37,306 nucleotides of DNA from Proteiniclasticum ruminis. GTDB taxonomy: Bacteria; Bacillota; Clostridia; Clostridiales; Clostridiaceae. The translations under genes and the position numbers were made by a program. Shown here piece by piece: positions 1 to 7,356 of this stretch. Numbering within the stretch: the stretch's first letter is position 1; each line of letters begins with the position of its first letter. The notes beneath the pieces were generated by a model. The model did no database searches. It was not told the origin of the DNA and saw only the letters and a program-made list of their open reading frames with translations. Location: positions 1 through 37,306 of the forward strand of contig NZ_FOVK01000016.1 in assembly GCF_900115135.1 (NCBI RefSeq), in the 5' to 3' direction.

Positions 1-1254
1 AAGCAGAAAGAAAGACTGGTATGTGGAAAGAAATGGCGACGAGAAGACACTCAATACGGTTTTAGGCGAAATCACTTTCAGGAGGACGTATTATGTCCAT
101 AAGCAGACAGGAGCGTACGCTTACCTGTCTGACGACCAGGTAGGACTCACTCCACATGAGAGAATGGATTTAGGCTTGAAAGCTAGGATTATGGAACATG
201 CAACGTCTATGTCATATCAGAAAACGATCGATGCTTTGTCCTACAGTGGAATAACTTCCAAGATGAGTGTGATGAACGTCATAAAAGGCAGAGAGCCTAT
301 CCCCAATGAGGCTGCGGAAATGTCCGACAGAAAGGATAGCACGCCCTCTGTGCTCTATATTGAAGCAGATGAGGATCATGTTGCATTGCAGCATGGAAAA
401 TCCACCATCGCCAAGATTGTGTATGTCCATGAAGGGCGTAAGCCCTTATCCAAAAATCGCCATCAGCTGATCCATAAACGCTATTTTACCGCTCTGTCGG
501 ATAATGAGTCTCTATGGTTGGATGTAGCCAATTATCTGGAAGAAACCTATGATATGGAAAAAGTTAGAACAGTCTATCTATCAGGAGATGGAGCATCTTG
601 GATCAAAGAAGGAATCAATTGGATTCCTAAATCCAAATATGTACTGGACAGATTCCATCTGGCAAAATACATTAGAACCGCTACGGCTCATATGGATTAT
701 GTCAGAGTCCCTCTTACGAAGTACATCCGTAAGGGGATGAAAAGAGCTGTGGCGGATCTATTTCGTGTTATGCTGCAAGAGACTCCATCAGAAGCTAAGA
801 AGGAATCCATACGTATGGCAAGGACTTATATTTGGAATAACTGGGATGGGATACAGCGACAAAAGGCGCATGGCTACGTAGGCTGTAGCGCCGAGGGACA
901 TGTAAGCCATGTGCTTTCCGATAGACTGAGTTCCAGACCTATGGGCTGGTCTAAGGATGGATTGATCCATATGAGCAGCATGCGGATTTTCAACCAAAAT
1001 GGCGGAAGTTTCTTTGAACAATTGAAAAAAGAGGGCTTGAGAAAAAGTACGAAAGCTCGTATTCTCAAGCTGGATCGTCGTGTACTTAGAAAAGCAAATC
1101 AGGTATCGGGTGGAGTGCTACCCAATGTTTCCTTCTACCTTCAAGGTAAGAAATCAGGCACTTCTGTGATCTTAAAGAGTATACGAGGTCTATAACAACT
1201 GAAAATGCTGGGGGATCTCCTATTATTTTTTTCCTACAGTAAATTGACACTACC
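1..1254 (+). mobile_element. ISLre2-type insertion sequence, right-hand part
   Basis: The window opens inside an insertion sequence whose left part lies outside. The transposase fills most of it. After the stop at 1193-1195 there are about 60 noncoding bases, including the stretch CAGTAAATTGACACTACC near 1236-1253, which is the likely right terminal region. The exact tip cannot be placed because the left inverted repeat is not visible. The promoter of the next gene begins immediately afterwards. Confidence 0.6.
2..1195 (+). CDS. ISLre2-family (UPF0236) transposase, N-terminus cut by window edge
   Basis: The frame is open to the window edge, so the GTG at 23 is not a real start; residues SRKKDWYVERNG precede it. 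The segment around LGEITFRRTYYVHKQTG is the conserved N-terminal part of the UPF0236/ISLre2 transposases. Acidic residues lie where a DDE-type nuclease would need them (IEADEDHV and LSGDGASWIKEG). About 397 residues are visible, against roughly 450-480 for full family members, and the C-terminus looks complete. No internal stop or frameshift is seen, so the element may be functional. It acts on its own IS ends. Family assignment is by recognised motif pattern. Confidence 0.85.
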   Translation, partial: SRKKDWYVERNGDEKTLNTVLGEITFRRTYYVHKQTGAYAYLSDDQVGLTPHERMDLGLKARIMEHATSMSYQKTIDALSYSGITSKMSVMNVIKGREPIPNEAAEMSDRKDSTPSVLYIEADEDHVALQHGKSTIAKIVYVHEGRKPLSKNRHQLIHKRYFTALSDNESLWLDVANYLEETYDMEKVRTVYLSGDGASWIKEGINWIPKSKYVLDRFHLAKYIRTATAHMDYVRVPLTKYIRKGMKRAVADLFRVMLQETPSEAKKESIRMARTYIWNNWDGIQRQKAHGYVGCSAEGHVSHVLSDRLSSRPMGWSKDGLIHMSSMRIFNQNGGSFFEQLKKEGLRKSTKARILKLDRRVLRKANQVSGGVLPNVSFYLQGKKSGTSVILKSIRGL

Positions 1255-1270
1255 CTTTAAACTTCTTCCT

Positions 1271-1300
1271 TCGACATTGCTTTGAGCCTTAGGGTATAAT
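1271..1300 (+). promoter_or_regulatory. Sigma-A type promoter for the aldo/keto reductase
   Basis: TCGACA at 1271-1276 and a perfect TATAAT at 1295-1300 are separated by 18 bp. Transcription would begin near 1307, about 35 bases before the gene start at 1342. It lies just outside the presumed IS end. Confidence 0.65.
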
Positions 1301-1341
1301 ATAGACAGTGAAACTATGTTTTAGAAAGTGAGGGTCAAGAT

Positions 1342-2259
1342 TTGAATAAGAGTATTTATGACGATTTTCAGCTGAATCCCATCGGTCTAGGAACCAATGC
1401 TGTGGGGAATCCATCCTATAATCCCATCAGTGAGGAAGATTCTCAGCACATGATTGTGAAAGCGCTGGAGCTTGGGGTGAATTTTTTTGATACTGCCTAC
1501 TACTATGGTTTTGGCCATTCAGAAGAAGTCATTGGAGAAGTGCTCAAAAAGTCCAATGCACGGCATAAAGTCCTTCTGGCCACCAAAGGAGCCCACCGGA
1601 TAGAGGGCAGCGAGATTGTGGTGGACAACAGTCCAAAGTTTCTGGAGGAAGAGGTGTATAAGAGCTTAAAGCGCCTTCAGACCGATTATATTGATCTTTA
1701 CTATATCCACTTCCCTGATGAGAGTACACCCAAGTATGAGGCTGTAGGGGCTCTGCAAAGGCTCAGGGAAAAAGGAGTGATCCGGGAGATCGGAGTATCG
1801 AACTTTACTCTGGAGCAGCTGGATGAAGCCAACCGAGATGGATACATCGATGTGGTTCAGGATGAGTATAATCTTCTTACAAGAGAGAAAGAGGAGAAGT
1901 TCATTCCTTATCTCAGAAAGCATAGCATCGGATTTATCCCCTATTTCCCACTGGCTGCTGGGCTTCTTACAGGAAAATATACAAAGGATACGGTGATTCC
2001 GGAAAGAAGGCTGAAGAATCCTAATTTCTCCACCAAGTATCTAGAGAATCTGAGGAAGATTGAAGTGCTGAAGCATCTGGCCAAGGAGAAGGACTGTCAG
2101 GTCTACCAGCTGGTGCTGGCCTGGTACCTGGAGACGGACTTCATTGATGCCATCATTCCAGGGGCAAAGAATGCTAATCAGATCATTGAGAATCAGAAAA
2201 CGAAAGAAGTGACGCTATCGAAGAAGGAATTTGATGAGATCAATGCCATCTTCAGATAG
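1342..2259 (+). CDS. Aldo/keto reductase
   Basis: A 305-residue cytosolic NAD(P)H-dependent oxidoreductase of the AKR superfamily, reducing or oxidising an unidentified carbonyl substrate. The AKR catalytic tetrad is visible: Asp50 and Tyr55 in FDTAYYYG, Lys82 in LATKG and His123 in YYIHFPD. The segment REIGVSNFTLEQL and the late IPGAKNANQI are also standard AKR elements. Length is normal for the family. The start is TTG at 1342, preceded by GTGAGG at about 8 bases, and homology begins within the first 15 residues. It has its own promoter and is followed by a terminator, so it is probably monocistronic. Substrate cannot be inferred from context. Confidence 0.9.
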   Translation: MNKSIYDDFQLNPIGLGTNAVGNPSYNPISEEDSQHMIVKALELGVNFFDTAYYYGFGHSEEVIGEVLKKSNARHKVLLATKGAHRIEGSEIVVDNSPKFLEEEVYKSLKRLQTDYIDLYYIHFPDESTPKYEAVGALQRLREKGVIREIGVSNFTLEQLDEANRDGYIDVVQDEYNLLTREKEEKFIPYLRKHSIGFIPYFPLAAGLLTGKYTKDTVIPERRLKNPNFSTKYLENLRKIEVLKHLAKEKDCQVYQLVLAWYLETDFIDAIIPGAKNANQIIENQKTKEVTLSKKEFDEINAIFR

Positions 2260-2291
2260 TATGTATAAAGAAATACAGTAAGGTTATGTAT

Positions 2292-2334
2292 GAGCTGGAG
2301 AAAAGGGGATCCCCCTTTTTCCCAGCTCATTTTC
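2292..2334 (+). terminator. Rho-independent terminator after the aldo/keto reductase
   Basis: GAGCTGG at 2292-2298 pairs with CCAGCTC at 2322-2328, continued inward by an A/G-rich strand against CCCCCTTTTTC, then ATTTTCT. It covers the ATG at 2290, which argues against that ATG as the start of the next gene. Confidence 0.75.
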
Positions 2335-2352
2335 TATAAAGAGGGGAAAAGG

Positions 2353-2868
2353 TTGCTTTTTGTTGTGGATATGCAAAATGACTTTGTGGATAATAAACGA
2401 GGACTCATGGCAGTTCCTGGTGGAGAAGAGATAGTTCCAGGAATTCTTGCGAGAATAAAGAAGGCGGAGGCAGACGGGGAGACCGTTGTCTACACGCTGA
2501 ATGATCATCATGAGATGGAAGAAGATCTAAGGAGCCAGGAAGAGAAGAATTGGGGTCACGAACTTTATGGACCTCTGAAGGAAGCTCTTAAAGGTCATGT
2601 GGCAGTGAAAAAAGGTTATTATGCGGTGCATCCGGAAAAGCTGATGGAAGCTCTGACGAATGCAGGAAAGGATCACCTGAGCATGGATCATATTGAACTT
2701 GTGGGAGTGGATACTGCCGTATGTGTTCTGTCCAATGCCGTGGTCCTTCGAAACCTGTTTCCTGATGCAAAAATCATCATTCGCACGGATATGACTAGAG
2801 CCAAGGAGGATGAACTTGGACGAAAAGCGCTGGATGTGATGAAGGGGCTTTCTATGGAGGTTCTTTAA
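2353..2868 (+). CDS. Isochorismatase-like cysteine hydrolase (nicotinamidase-type)
   Basis: A soluble cysteine hydrolase of the isochorismatase/nicotinamidase superfamily, which hydrolyses amides or related C-N bonds. The family triad is present: Asp6 in FVVDMQNDF, a Lys in VAVKKGYYA, and the nucleophilic Cys in GVDTAVCVLSNA (about residue 124). The product is 171 residues, normal for the superfamily. I chose the TTG at 2353 because AGAGGGG lies six bases upstream and homology begins exactly there. An in-frame ATG at 2290 exists, but the 21 extra residues would be encoded by the terminator hairpin. Substrate is uncertain: nicotinamide is possible, but the metal-site histidines were not verified. 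Confidence 0.85.
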   Translation: MLFVVDMQNDFVDNKRGLMAVPGGEEIVPGILARIKKAEADGETVVYTLNDHHEMEEDLRSQEEKNWGHELYGPLKEALKGHVAVKKGYYAVHPEKLMEALTNAGKDHLSMDHIELVGVDTAVCVLSNAVVLRNLFPDAKIIIRTDMTRAKEDELGRKALDVMKGLSMEVL

Positions 2869-2900
2869 GGGGGAAGCATTAAGTTTTTAGCGGTTTTCTC

Positions 2901-2930
2901 TTGTCACAGGGGCGGATATAATGGTATATT
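2901..2930 (+). promoter_or_regulatory. Promoter of tRNA-Ser
   Basis: TTGTCA at 2901-2906 and TATATT at 2925-2930 with an 18-bp spacer. The predicted start is only a few bases before the mature 5' end of the tRNA at 2942, as is common for single tRNA genes. A TATAAT at 2917-2922 is too close to the -35 box to pair with it. Confidence 0.5.
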
Positions 2931-2941
2931 ATGTGTGTTGT

Positions 2942-3032
2942 GGAGAGATGTCCGAGAGGTCGAAGGTGAAAGTCTCGAAAACTTTTGTACGCTAACCGCG
3001 TACCGAGGGTTCGAATCCCTCTCTCTCCGCCA
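2942..3032 (+). tRNA. tRNA-Ser, anticodon CGA
   Basis: Class II tRNA. Acceptor GGAGAGA (2942-2948) pairs with TCTCTCC (3022-3028), then discriminator G and an encoded CCA (3030-3032). The anticodon stem AAAGT/ACTTT encloses the loop CTCGAAA, giving anticodon CGA, which reads UCG. The long variable arm pairs TACGC with GCGTA, and the T loop is TTCGAAT. All of this is diagnostic of serine tRNA. A decayed accessory island follows it. Confidence 0.97.
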
Positions 3033-3045
3033 GTAGTTTAAAAAG

Positions 3046-3093
3046 AATCTCTGAGGCTTGTATTTTACTTGATACTAGTCTCAGAGATTTTTT
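3046..3093 (+). terminator. Terminator of tRNA-Ser
   Basis: AATCTCTGAG (3046-3055) pairs perfectly with CTCAGAGATT (3080-3089) and is followed by a T run to 3093. Confidence 0.85.
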
Positions 3094-3189
3094 AGTTGCT
3101 TTTGATGGTGATGTACCCAAACTTTTTTTGTTCTCGTGAAATGACATAATATGACGGAGCTGTTTGTCCGTAATAGCCGGATATGCTGT

Positions 3190-3262
3190 CCTTAAGAATA
3201 CTTAAGGAGAAATAGAAAGAGACCCTTCCACCTCAGGTTTGCCCAGAGTATTTGGAAGGGTC
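3190..3262. repeat. Two inverted repeats upstream of abiEi
   Basis: CCTTAAG-AATA-CTTAAGG lies at 3190-3207. A second, larger repeat pairs GACCCTTCCA (3221-3230) with TGGAAGGGTC (3253-3262). Neither is followed by a T run on the plus strand; on the minus strand the second is followed by TCTTTCTATTTC and could terminate. They may be operators or leader hairpins of the antitoxin gene at 3332. AbiEi proteins are known to repress their operons through inverted repeats, but no direct match was established. Confidence 0.4.
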
Positions 3263-3331
3263 CCTTACTAGCTTACTAGCATGGTAGTTATAACAAGATT
3301 TGAAATGGAATAGTAAAAAGAGGTGATGATG

Positions 3332-3925
3332 ATGAGTTACCTGGAAAAACTTGAAAAGCTCATTCAGAAGCAACATGGCACAGTATTAAGTGCTGACCTG
3401 GATCTATATGAAATTCCTAGAACCTATCTTCAAATGATGGTAGCCGAAGGGAAACTGGAAAGAGTGGATCGTGGTGTTTATGTTTCAATCGATGCCATTG
3501 AAGATGAAATGTATGCCATGCAAACGAAATATTCCAAATTGATTTATTCTCATGAGACTGCGCTCTATTTACATGGTCTTTCTGACAGGACGCCTTTTGA
3601 GTATTCAGCTTCTGTTCCTAGTGGTTACAAAGTGGTGGGATCAGTCGCAGATCGATTCAAAATCTACTACATCAAAAAAGAGCTGCACGAACTTGGCGTT
3701 GAAACGATGAAGAGTTCACATGGCAATCCGATCAGAGCTTACGATGTCGAGAGAACTGTCTGTGATTTGATCAGAAGCAGAAGTCGGATTGATGTCCAGA
3801 TTCTAAATGATGCGTTGAAACGATTTGTGAAGTTGAAATCTGCGAATCAATCAATTCTCTTGGAATATGCCAGGAAACTGAAAGCTGAAGCGGTACTGAA
3901 AAGCTATCTGGGAGTGCTGATATGA
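3332..3925 (+). CDS. abiEi: AbiEi-family antitoxin / transcriptional repressor (type IV TA)
   Basis: A 197-residue protein resembling AbiEi antitoxins: an N-terminal winged-helix DNA-binding domain (about residues 1-55, with LYEIPRTYLQMMVAEGKLERVDRGVYV) followed by the AbiEi C-terminal domain (YSHETALYLHGLSDRTP and YDVERTVCDLIRSRSRID). In characterised AbiE systems this protein represses its operon and counters the AbiEii nucleotidyltransferase without binding it. The frame opens with GTG-ATG-ATG-ATG; I take the last ATG (3332), eight bases from AGAGG. The stop overlaps the toxin start by four bases (ATGA). The antitoxin reads intact although its toxin partner is broken, so it may survive as a regulator. 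Confidence 0.85.
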   Translation: MSYLEKLEKLIQKQHGTVLSADLDLYEIPRTYLQMMVAEGKLERVDRGVYVSIDAIEDEMYAMQTKYSKLIYSHETALYLHGLSDRTPFEYSASVPSGYKVVGSVADRFKIYYIKKELHELGVETMKSSHGNPIRAYDVERTVCDLIRSRSRIDVQILNDALKRFVKLKSANQSILLEYARKLKAEAVLKSYLGVLI

Positions 3926-4254
3926 GTGGGAAAGCCATGAGCTTAAAAGCGAAAATCAGAAACTTGGCCGGGAAGAAAGATATGTCCGCCCAAGTCGTGC
4001 TTCAAAACTATATGTTTGAACGGTTCCTGTAAAGGCTTTCTCAATCAAAGTATCAGGATAAATTCATCCTGAAAGGCGGAATGCTCATTGCGGCACTTGT
4101 CGGCATCGATAACCGATCGACAATGGATATGGACGCAATGATAAAGAATTATCCTATCAATGTTGAAGCCCTGACCAAAGCGATCAATATACGGCGCTCT
4201 TTTGGGTTCAACAATCAATACGTCCATAGATTTCTTCTCTTTATCAGTTTGTGA
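3922..4254 (+). pseudogene. abiEii: AbiEii nucleotidyltransferase toxin, nonsense-mutated and truncated
   Basis: The reading frame starting ATGAGTGGG encodes an AbiEii-like N-terminus: MSLKAKIRNLAGKKD, then RFL-stop-RLSQSKYQDKF, ILKGGMLIAALVG and the motif STMDMDA. The KGG and MDMD motifs are nucleotidyltransferase family features. An in-frame TAA at 4030-4032 falls where relatives usually carry a glutamate, consistent with one GAA-to-TAA change. Homology then stops near TKAINI (about 4192), and the last 20 codons look unrelated. Only about 90 of the usual 250-300 residues remain, so the toxin is dead twice over. Translation would be coupled to abiEi. Confidence 0.8.
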
Positions 4255-4308
4255 AATTGCACGATACATTCCTTTTAAGCTATGTTTTGTGCATAATCAG
4301 GAATGATG

Positions 4309-4658
4309 CTATTTAGAGGTCTTCTGACCCTGGCTTTTAACGGTCAGGATGCCGCTTAAAGTGGTTTCCGGGATGCGATAGCGCTCAGCGATAGCAATGT
4401 CGTTTTTCACGGCTTCGTCGATCCGAGAGACGCAGACCACGAGAATATTGGAGCGTCTGGGGTAATCAAGCTCGATATCTTGTCTGTCCTTATGCTCCTG
4501 GGGGATTCCGTCATCTATGAAGGTTGAAAACATCAGAATTGGACAGATGGGATTGTAGCCTGCGTCGAATACCTTACGGCTGTATTTAGCGCAATTTCTG
4601 CGTTTTCGATCGGATCGACGCACCAGGAAGAGCTGATATAGGCGAGAGGTCTTTTCAT
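4309..4658 (-). pseudogene. DUF7768-like gene, frameshifted
   Basis: The minus strand from ATG at 4658 (AAGGAG just upstream) reads MKRPLAYISSSWCVDPIENA, then about 70 bases in must change frame to continue KYSRKVFDAGYNPICPILMF, RSNILVVCVSRIDEAVKND and TTLSGILTVKSQG. Joined, these form one protein of about 115 residues like small DUF7768/DUF4406-type proteins carried by Firmicutes mobile elements. The break fits loss of one base in ATTGCGCTAAATAC (near 4589-4602). It diverges from the AbiEi remnant at 4813 across a long palindrome. The molecular role is unknown; related folds bind nucleotides. Confidence 0.65.
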
Positions 4659-4728
4659 TTTTTGAACTCCTTTCAATAAAACGAATTCTAGAAAATTTGA
4701 TGATAATGCTTGTTTCACTGATGAGATG

Positions 4729-4765
4729 TGCACAGAAATCAAATTACATTATTGATTTCTGTGCA
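4729..4765. promoter_or_regulatory. Perfect 14-bp palindrome between divergent relic genes
   Basis: TGCACAGAAATCAA (4729-4742) and TTGATTTCTGTGCA (4752-4765) are perfect inverted arms around a 9-base loop. It lies between the minus-strand DUF7768-like gene and the plus-strand AbiEi remnant, and TTGATT (4752-4757) could serve as a -35 box for the latter. This is the expected position and form of an AbiEi-type autoregulatory operator. Confidence 0.55.
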
Positions 4766-4812
4766 AGTTTGGTACATGATATTAGCATGAAAATCAAACT
4801 GGAGGTGGTAGC

Positions 4813-4977
4813 ATGGCTATGCCCAATTAACTTCAACCAGTCCTGAACCAAAATGGCGGAATCGCTACTACCGCCCAAGCAAACGAAGTCGGGGGCTCAA
4901 ACGAAAGATTGCGACTGCTTGTTCATTCAGGCGATTTGGAACGAGTGACTACGGGGATTTATGTTTTACTGTTATGA
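4813..4977 (+). pseudogene. Second AbiEi antitoxin remnant (N-terminal winged helix only)
   Basis: GGAGGTGG at 4801-4808 precedes ATG at 4813. The frame reads MAMPN, a stop at 4828-4830, then LQPVLNQNGGIATTAQANEV, SNERLRLLVHSGDLERV and TTGIYVLLL before the stop. This is the DNA-binding N-terminus of a second AbiEi-type antitoxin, distinct from the one at 3332, with both a premature stop and loss of everything past residue 55. Its promoter region and ribosome binding site remain readable. Confidence 0.7.
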
Positions 4978-5190
4978 AACATCCACACAGATAAAGGCTT
5001 AAAAATCAAATTTGTCCATCAGATTTAAAGAATAGGAATGATACTCATCACAAAAGATAGAGACTATTGTATTTAAAACTACAAAAGTGTAAAATTAAGC
5101 TATGATAAGGACCGCCTCACCTCTGGTACAAATGTGCAACGTGGAAAATGGCGGTTTCCGTTTATAAAAAAATAAGAGGGGGAAGAATCA

Positions 5191-6489
5191 ATGGAAAAGA
5201 AAGACCATAAAGCAAAATTTATACTTGGCTTGATCCTTATTCTTATACTCGGCATCCTATTGTTTTTGACCTTTTGTTCAAAGAAGGCAGAGCCTGAAGG
5301 ACCTTCAGCCAGCAATAATCCTCCTGCTGATACCCCCACTGGTTCTAATTCTCCAGGATCTTCAGGATTCATGGAGGTAAATAAACCAGCACTGCTGGAA
5401 GGCATGACCGCCATCAAATGGGAGAACAATGACTGGGTGGACGTGCAAGACCCTGATAAAGACACCACTTGGTATGATTATTCGAAAAAGACAGGAGAAG
5501 AAGCAGCGAAATGGGCAAACGCTAGAACTGCAGACGGTTCTTACTGGGTATGGATTCCAAGGTTTGCCTATAAGATCAGTCAGGAAAAAGTGGATATCAT
5601 TTTTCTGCAGAATAAAACGACTCTAGATAAGAACTCGGAAGAAATGTCAAATGATTATATCGTTCACCCCGCTTTTTCAAATAAAGTGGAGCAAGGTGGA
5701 TGGAATGAGGAGATAACAGGATTCTGGGTCTCCAAGTTTGAAGCAGCAAAGAATGAAAATGGTTTGGTATTTCTTCCAAATTCATACTCCTATAACAACA
5801 TTACCATTGGAGAAGCGTTTACTCTTTCAAAGAGTCTGCCATACGAAAACTCATTTCCACACTTAATCAAGAACAGTGAATGGGGGGCAGTGGCATATCT
5901 TGCAGCAAGCCCGTATGGTAGAGATGGTGTGGAAGTATCAGCAAATCTCACCAAAGCGACACTTCAAGATGGAACCACAACTTCCGTGACAGCAGGTGGG
6001 AATGGAACAGATGGTTTGGCGTCCACGCCACAAGATGCGTTGGAAAACAATAAAGATCAAAGTACCACAGGGAATGTATATGGTGTATATGATATGGCTG
6101 GTGGGTTATGGGAAAGAGTCGCAGCCTATATCCATAACGGCAATGACAACTTGCTCCTGAATGGTAAATTCATGGTAGAAGAGGGTGACCCCAAGAGCAG
6201 CAATGCATTCAAAACGGTCTATGCACATAATGCTGCAGAGGACACCAATGAGGCAAACTATAACTTGAACAAATCTGGAAAAGGCGATGCCATGTTTGAA
6301 ACCTCCAGTGGAGTTGGATACCTGTCATGGTATGGGGATGAATCCAGCTTCATGTTTGGCAATGCGGTATTTCTTCATCGTGGTGGAACTACTCTTGATA
6401 ATCCCGGGGTTGGAATCTTTACCTTTAGCAATACACCTGGAATGGCAGGAAATCCATTGGGATTCCGGTGCACAATTATCGTAAAGTAG
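5191..6489 (+). CDS. Membrane-anchored protein with FGE-sulfatase / C-type-lectin-like domain
   Basis: A 432-residue protein. Residues 10-28 form one hydrophobic segment followed by FCSKK; Phe at -1 makes a lipobox unlikely, so it is probably a transmembrane anchor. A low-complexity Pro/Ser/Asn linker (about 33-60) leads to an extracytoplasmic domain with SYWVWIPRFAYKI, SEWGAVAYLAASPYGRD, GNVYGVYDMAGGLWE and a C-terminal end ...NPLGFRC. These are features of the formylglycine-generating-enzyme/SUMF1-like C-type lectin fold seen in many Firmicutes surface proteins of unknown role. AGAGGGGG precedes the ATG. It stands alone, ending at a strong terminator. The fold resembles diversity-generating retroelement targets, but no reverse transcriptase is in the window. 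Confidence 0.7.
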   Translation: MEKKDHKAKFILGLILILILGILLFLTFCSKKAEPEGPSASNNPPADTPTGSNSPGSSGFMEVNKPALLEGMTAIKWENNDWVDVQDPDKDTTWYDYSKKTGEEAAKWANARTADGSYWVWIPRFAYKISQEKVDIIFLQNKTTLDKNSEEMSNDYIVHPAFSNKVEQGGWNEEITGFWVSKFEAAKNENGLVFLPNSYSYNNITIGEAFTLSKSLPYENSFPHLIKNSEWGAVAYLAASPYGRDGVEVSANLTKATLQDGTTTSVTAGGNGTDGLASTPQDALENNKDQSTTGNVYGVYDMAGGLWERVAAYIHNGNDNLLLNGKFMVEEGDPKSSNAFKTVYAHNAAEDTNEANYNLNKSGKGDAMFETSSGVGYLSWYGDESSFMFGNAVFLHRGGTTLDNPGVGIFTFSNTPGMAGNPLGFRCTIIVK

Positions 6490-6565
6490 CTGAAAAAATT
6501 AACAGCTAACTTAAGAAATATAGAAACTCTCCAGAAAATGTTAAAAATGAATAATTAAGTGTAAC

Positions 6566-6610
6566 AAAAACACACCTCTCATCGTTATAGATAATGAGAG
6601 GTGTGTTTTT
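6566..6610. terminator. Strong terminator, readable in both directions
   Basis: AAAAACACACCTCTCAT (6566-6582) pairs perfectly over 17 bp with ATGAGAGGTGTGTTTTT (6594-6610), with an 11-base loop. Confidence 0.85.
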
Positions 6611-6661
6611 ATCTTACATAAGATAAGAAGACATCAAAGAATATAGAAAGAAGGGATTTAT

Positions 6662-6952
6662 ATGTACGATGAAAGAAGAAGGAATCAAAGCTTTTTGAGC
6701 AGAATGCTGAATTTTGACACCATGATCACACCCACCATTATTAAGATCATCTATGTTATTGTTACAGGGATAGGAATGCTCTTTGGAGTGACAGTCTTTC
6801 TCATGGGCCTGAGTGGTGGTGGAAGTGGGTTTGAAACCTTAGGTGGACTTCTCATCATCGTAGCATCTCCCTTTGTGAACCGGATCTGGTGTGAAGGGAT
6901 GATTGTTATCTTTAAGATTCATGAAAATCTCAATAAGATTGCTAATAGATGA
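6662..6952 (+). CDS. DUF4282-like small membrane protein
   Basis: A 96-residue protein with MLNFDTMITPTIIKIIYVI at the start of its first membrane segment, a Gly/Ser-rich turn, a second membrane segment, and a C-terminal tail NRIWCEGMIVIFKIHENLNK. That order (FD-x-MITP, two helices, RIWCE...I-ENL) is typical of DUF4282 proteins, whose function is unknown. ATG at 6662 is preceded by a purine-rich stretch. It heads a row of small membrane-protein genes on the same strand. Confidence 0.75.
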   Translation: MYDERRRNQSFLSRMLNFDTMITPTIIKIIYVIVTGIGMLFGVTVFLMGLSGGGSGFETLGGLLIIVASPFVNRIWCEGMIVIFKIHENLNKIANR

Positions 6953-7093
6953 ATCTGAAAAGGATGATGGAACTTTTGAGTTCACATGACCCATCACCTT
7001 GTACGGATCCCTTCCGATGTTTCAAGAAAAGTGAAGGGCTATAGGATCGGTAGGTTTTTGAAAAGATCAGTAGATAACGAAAGGAAGCATAAC

Positions 7094-7318
7094 ATGAGAG
7101 AAAAGAAAACACTTCAAATGAAACAGATTTTTTATAGCCTCATCTGGTTCATCATAGGAGGAATGGCTGTTTACACTTCATTGGTAGAAAAAATGTATCA
7201 GAGCGGAGTCACCATGATGATTGCTCTTTTCGGAGCGGCTCTTCTCATGATGAGCCTGACCATCATGAAAGACCTATGCAAAGAAGTCAGTAATGAGAAG
7301 AGCATCCATGCAGAATAG
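7094..7318 (+). CDS. Small two-helix membrane protein, unassigned
   Basis: A 74-residue protein. I use the ATG at 7094 because GAAAGGAAG lies seven bases upstream; an in-frame ATG at 6986 lacks a ribosome binding site and would add an unstructured, basic 36-residue extension. Two membrane segments are visible (IFYSLIWFIIGGMAVY and MMIALFGAALLMMSL) followed by a charged tail. No family was recognised. The DUF4282-like gene ends 140 bases upstream. Confidence 0.6.
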   Translation: MREKKTLQMKQIFYSLIWFIIGGMAVYTSLVEKMYQSGVTMMIALFGAALLMMSLTIMKDLCKEVSNEKSIHAE

Positions 7319-7356
7319 CATTATCCTTCATATAAGACAAAGAAAGGAAGACTTAA

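Noticed and set aside
4045-4269. 74-residue minus-strand reading frame over the AbiEii remnant
   Set aside because: The plus strand clearly encodes AbiEii motifs in another frame.
3080-5100. Attachment-site repeat of the tRNA-Ser 3' end
   Set aside because: No second copy of the tRNA 3' end was found; CGAATCCCT near 33606 is too short and out of context.
6350-6489. Variable repeat of a diversity-generating retroelement
   Set aside because: The fold is compatible, but there is no template repeat, reverse transcriptase or accessory gene anywhere in the window.
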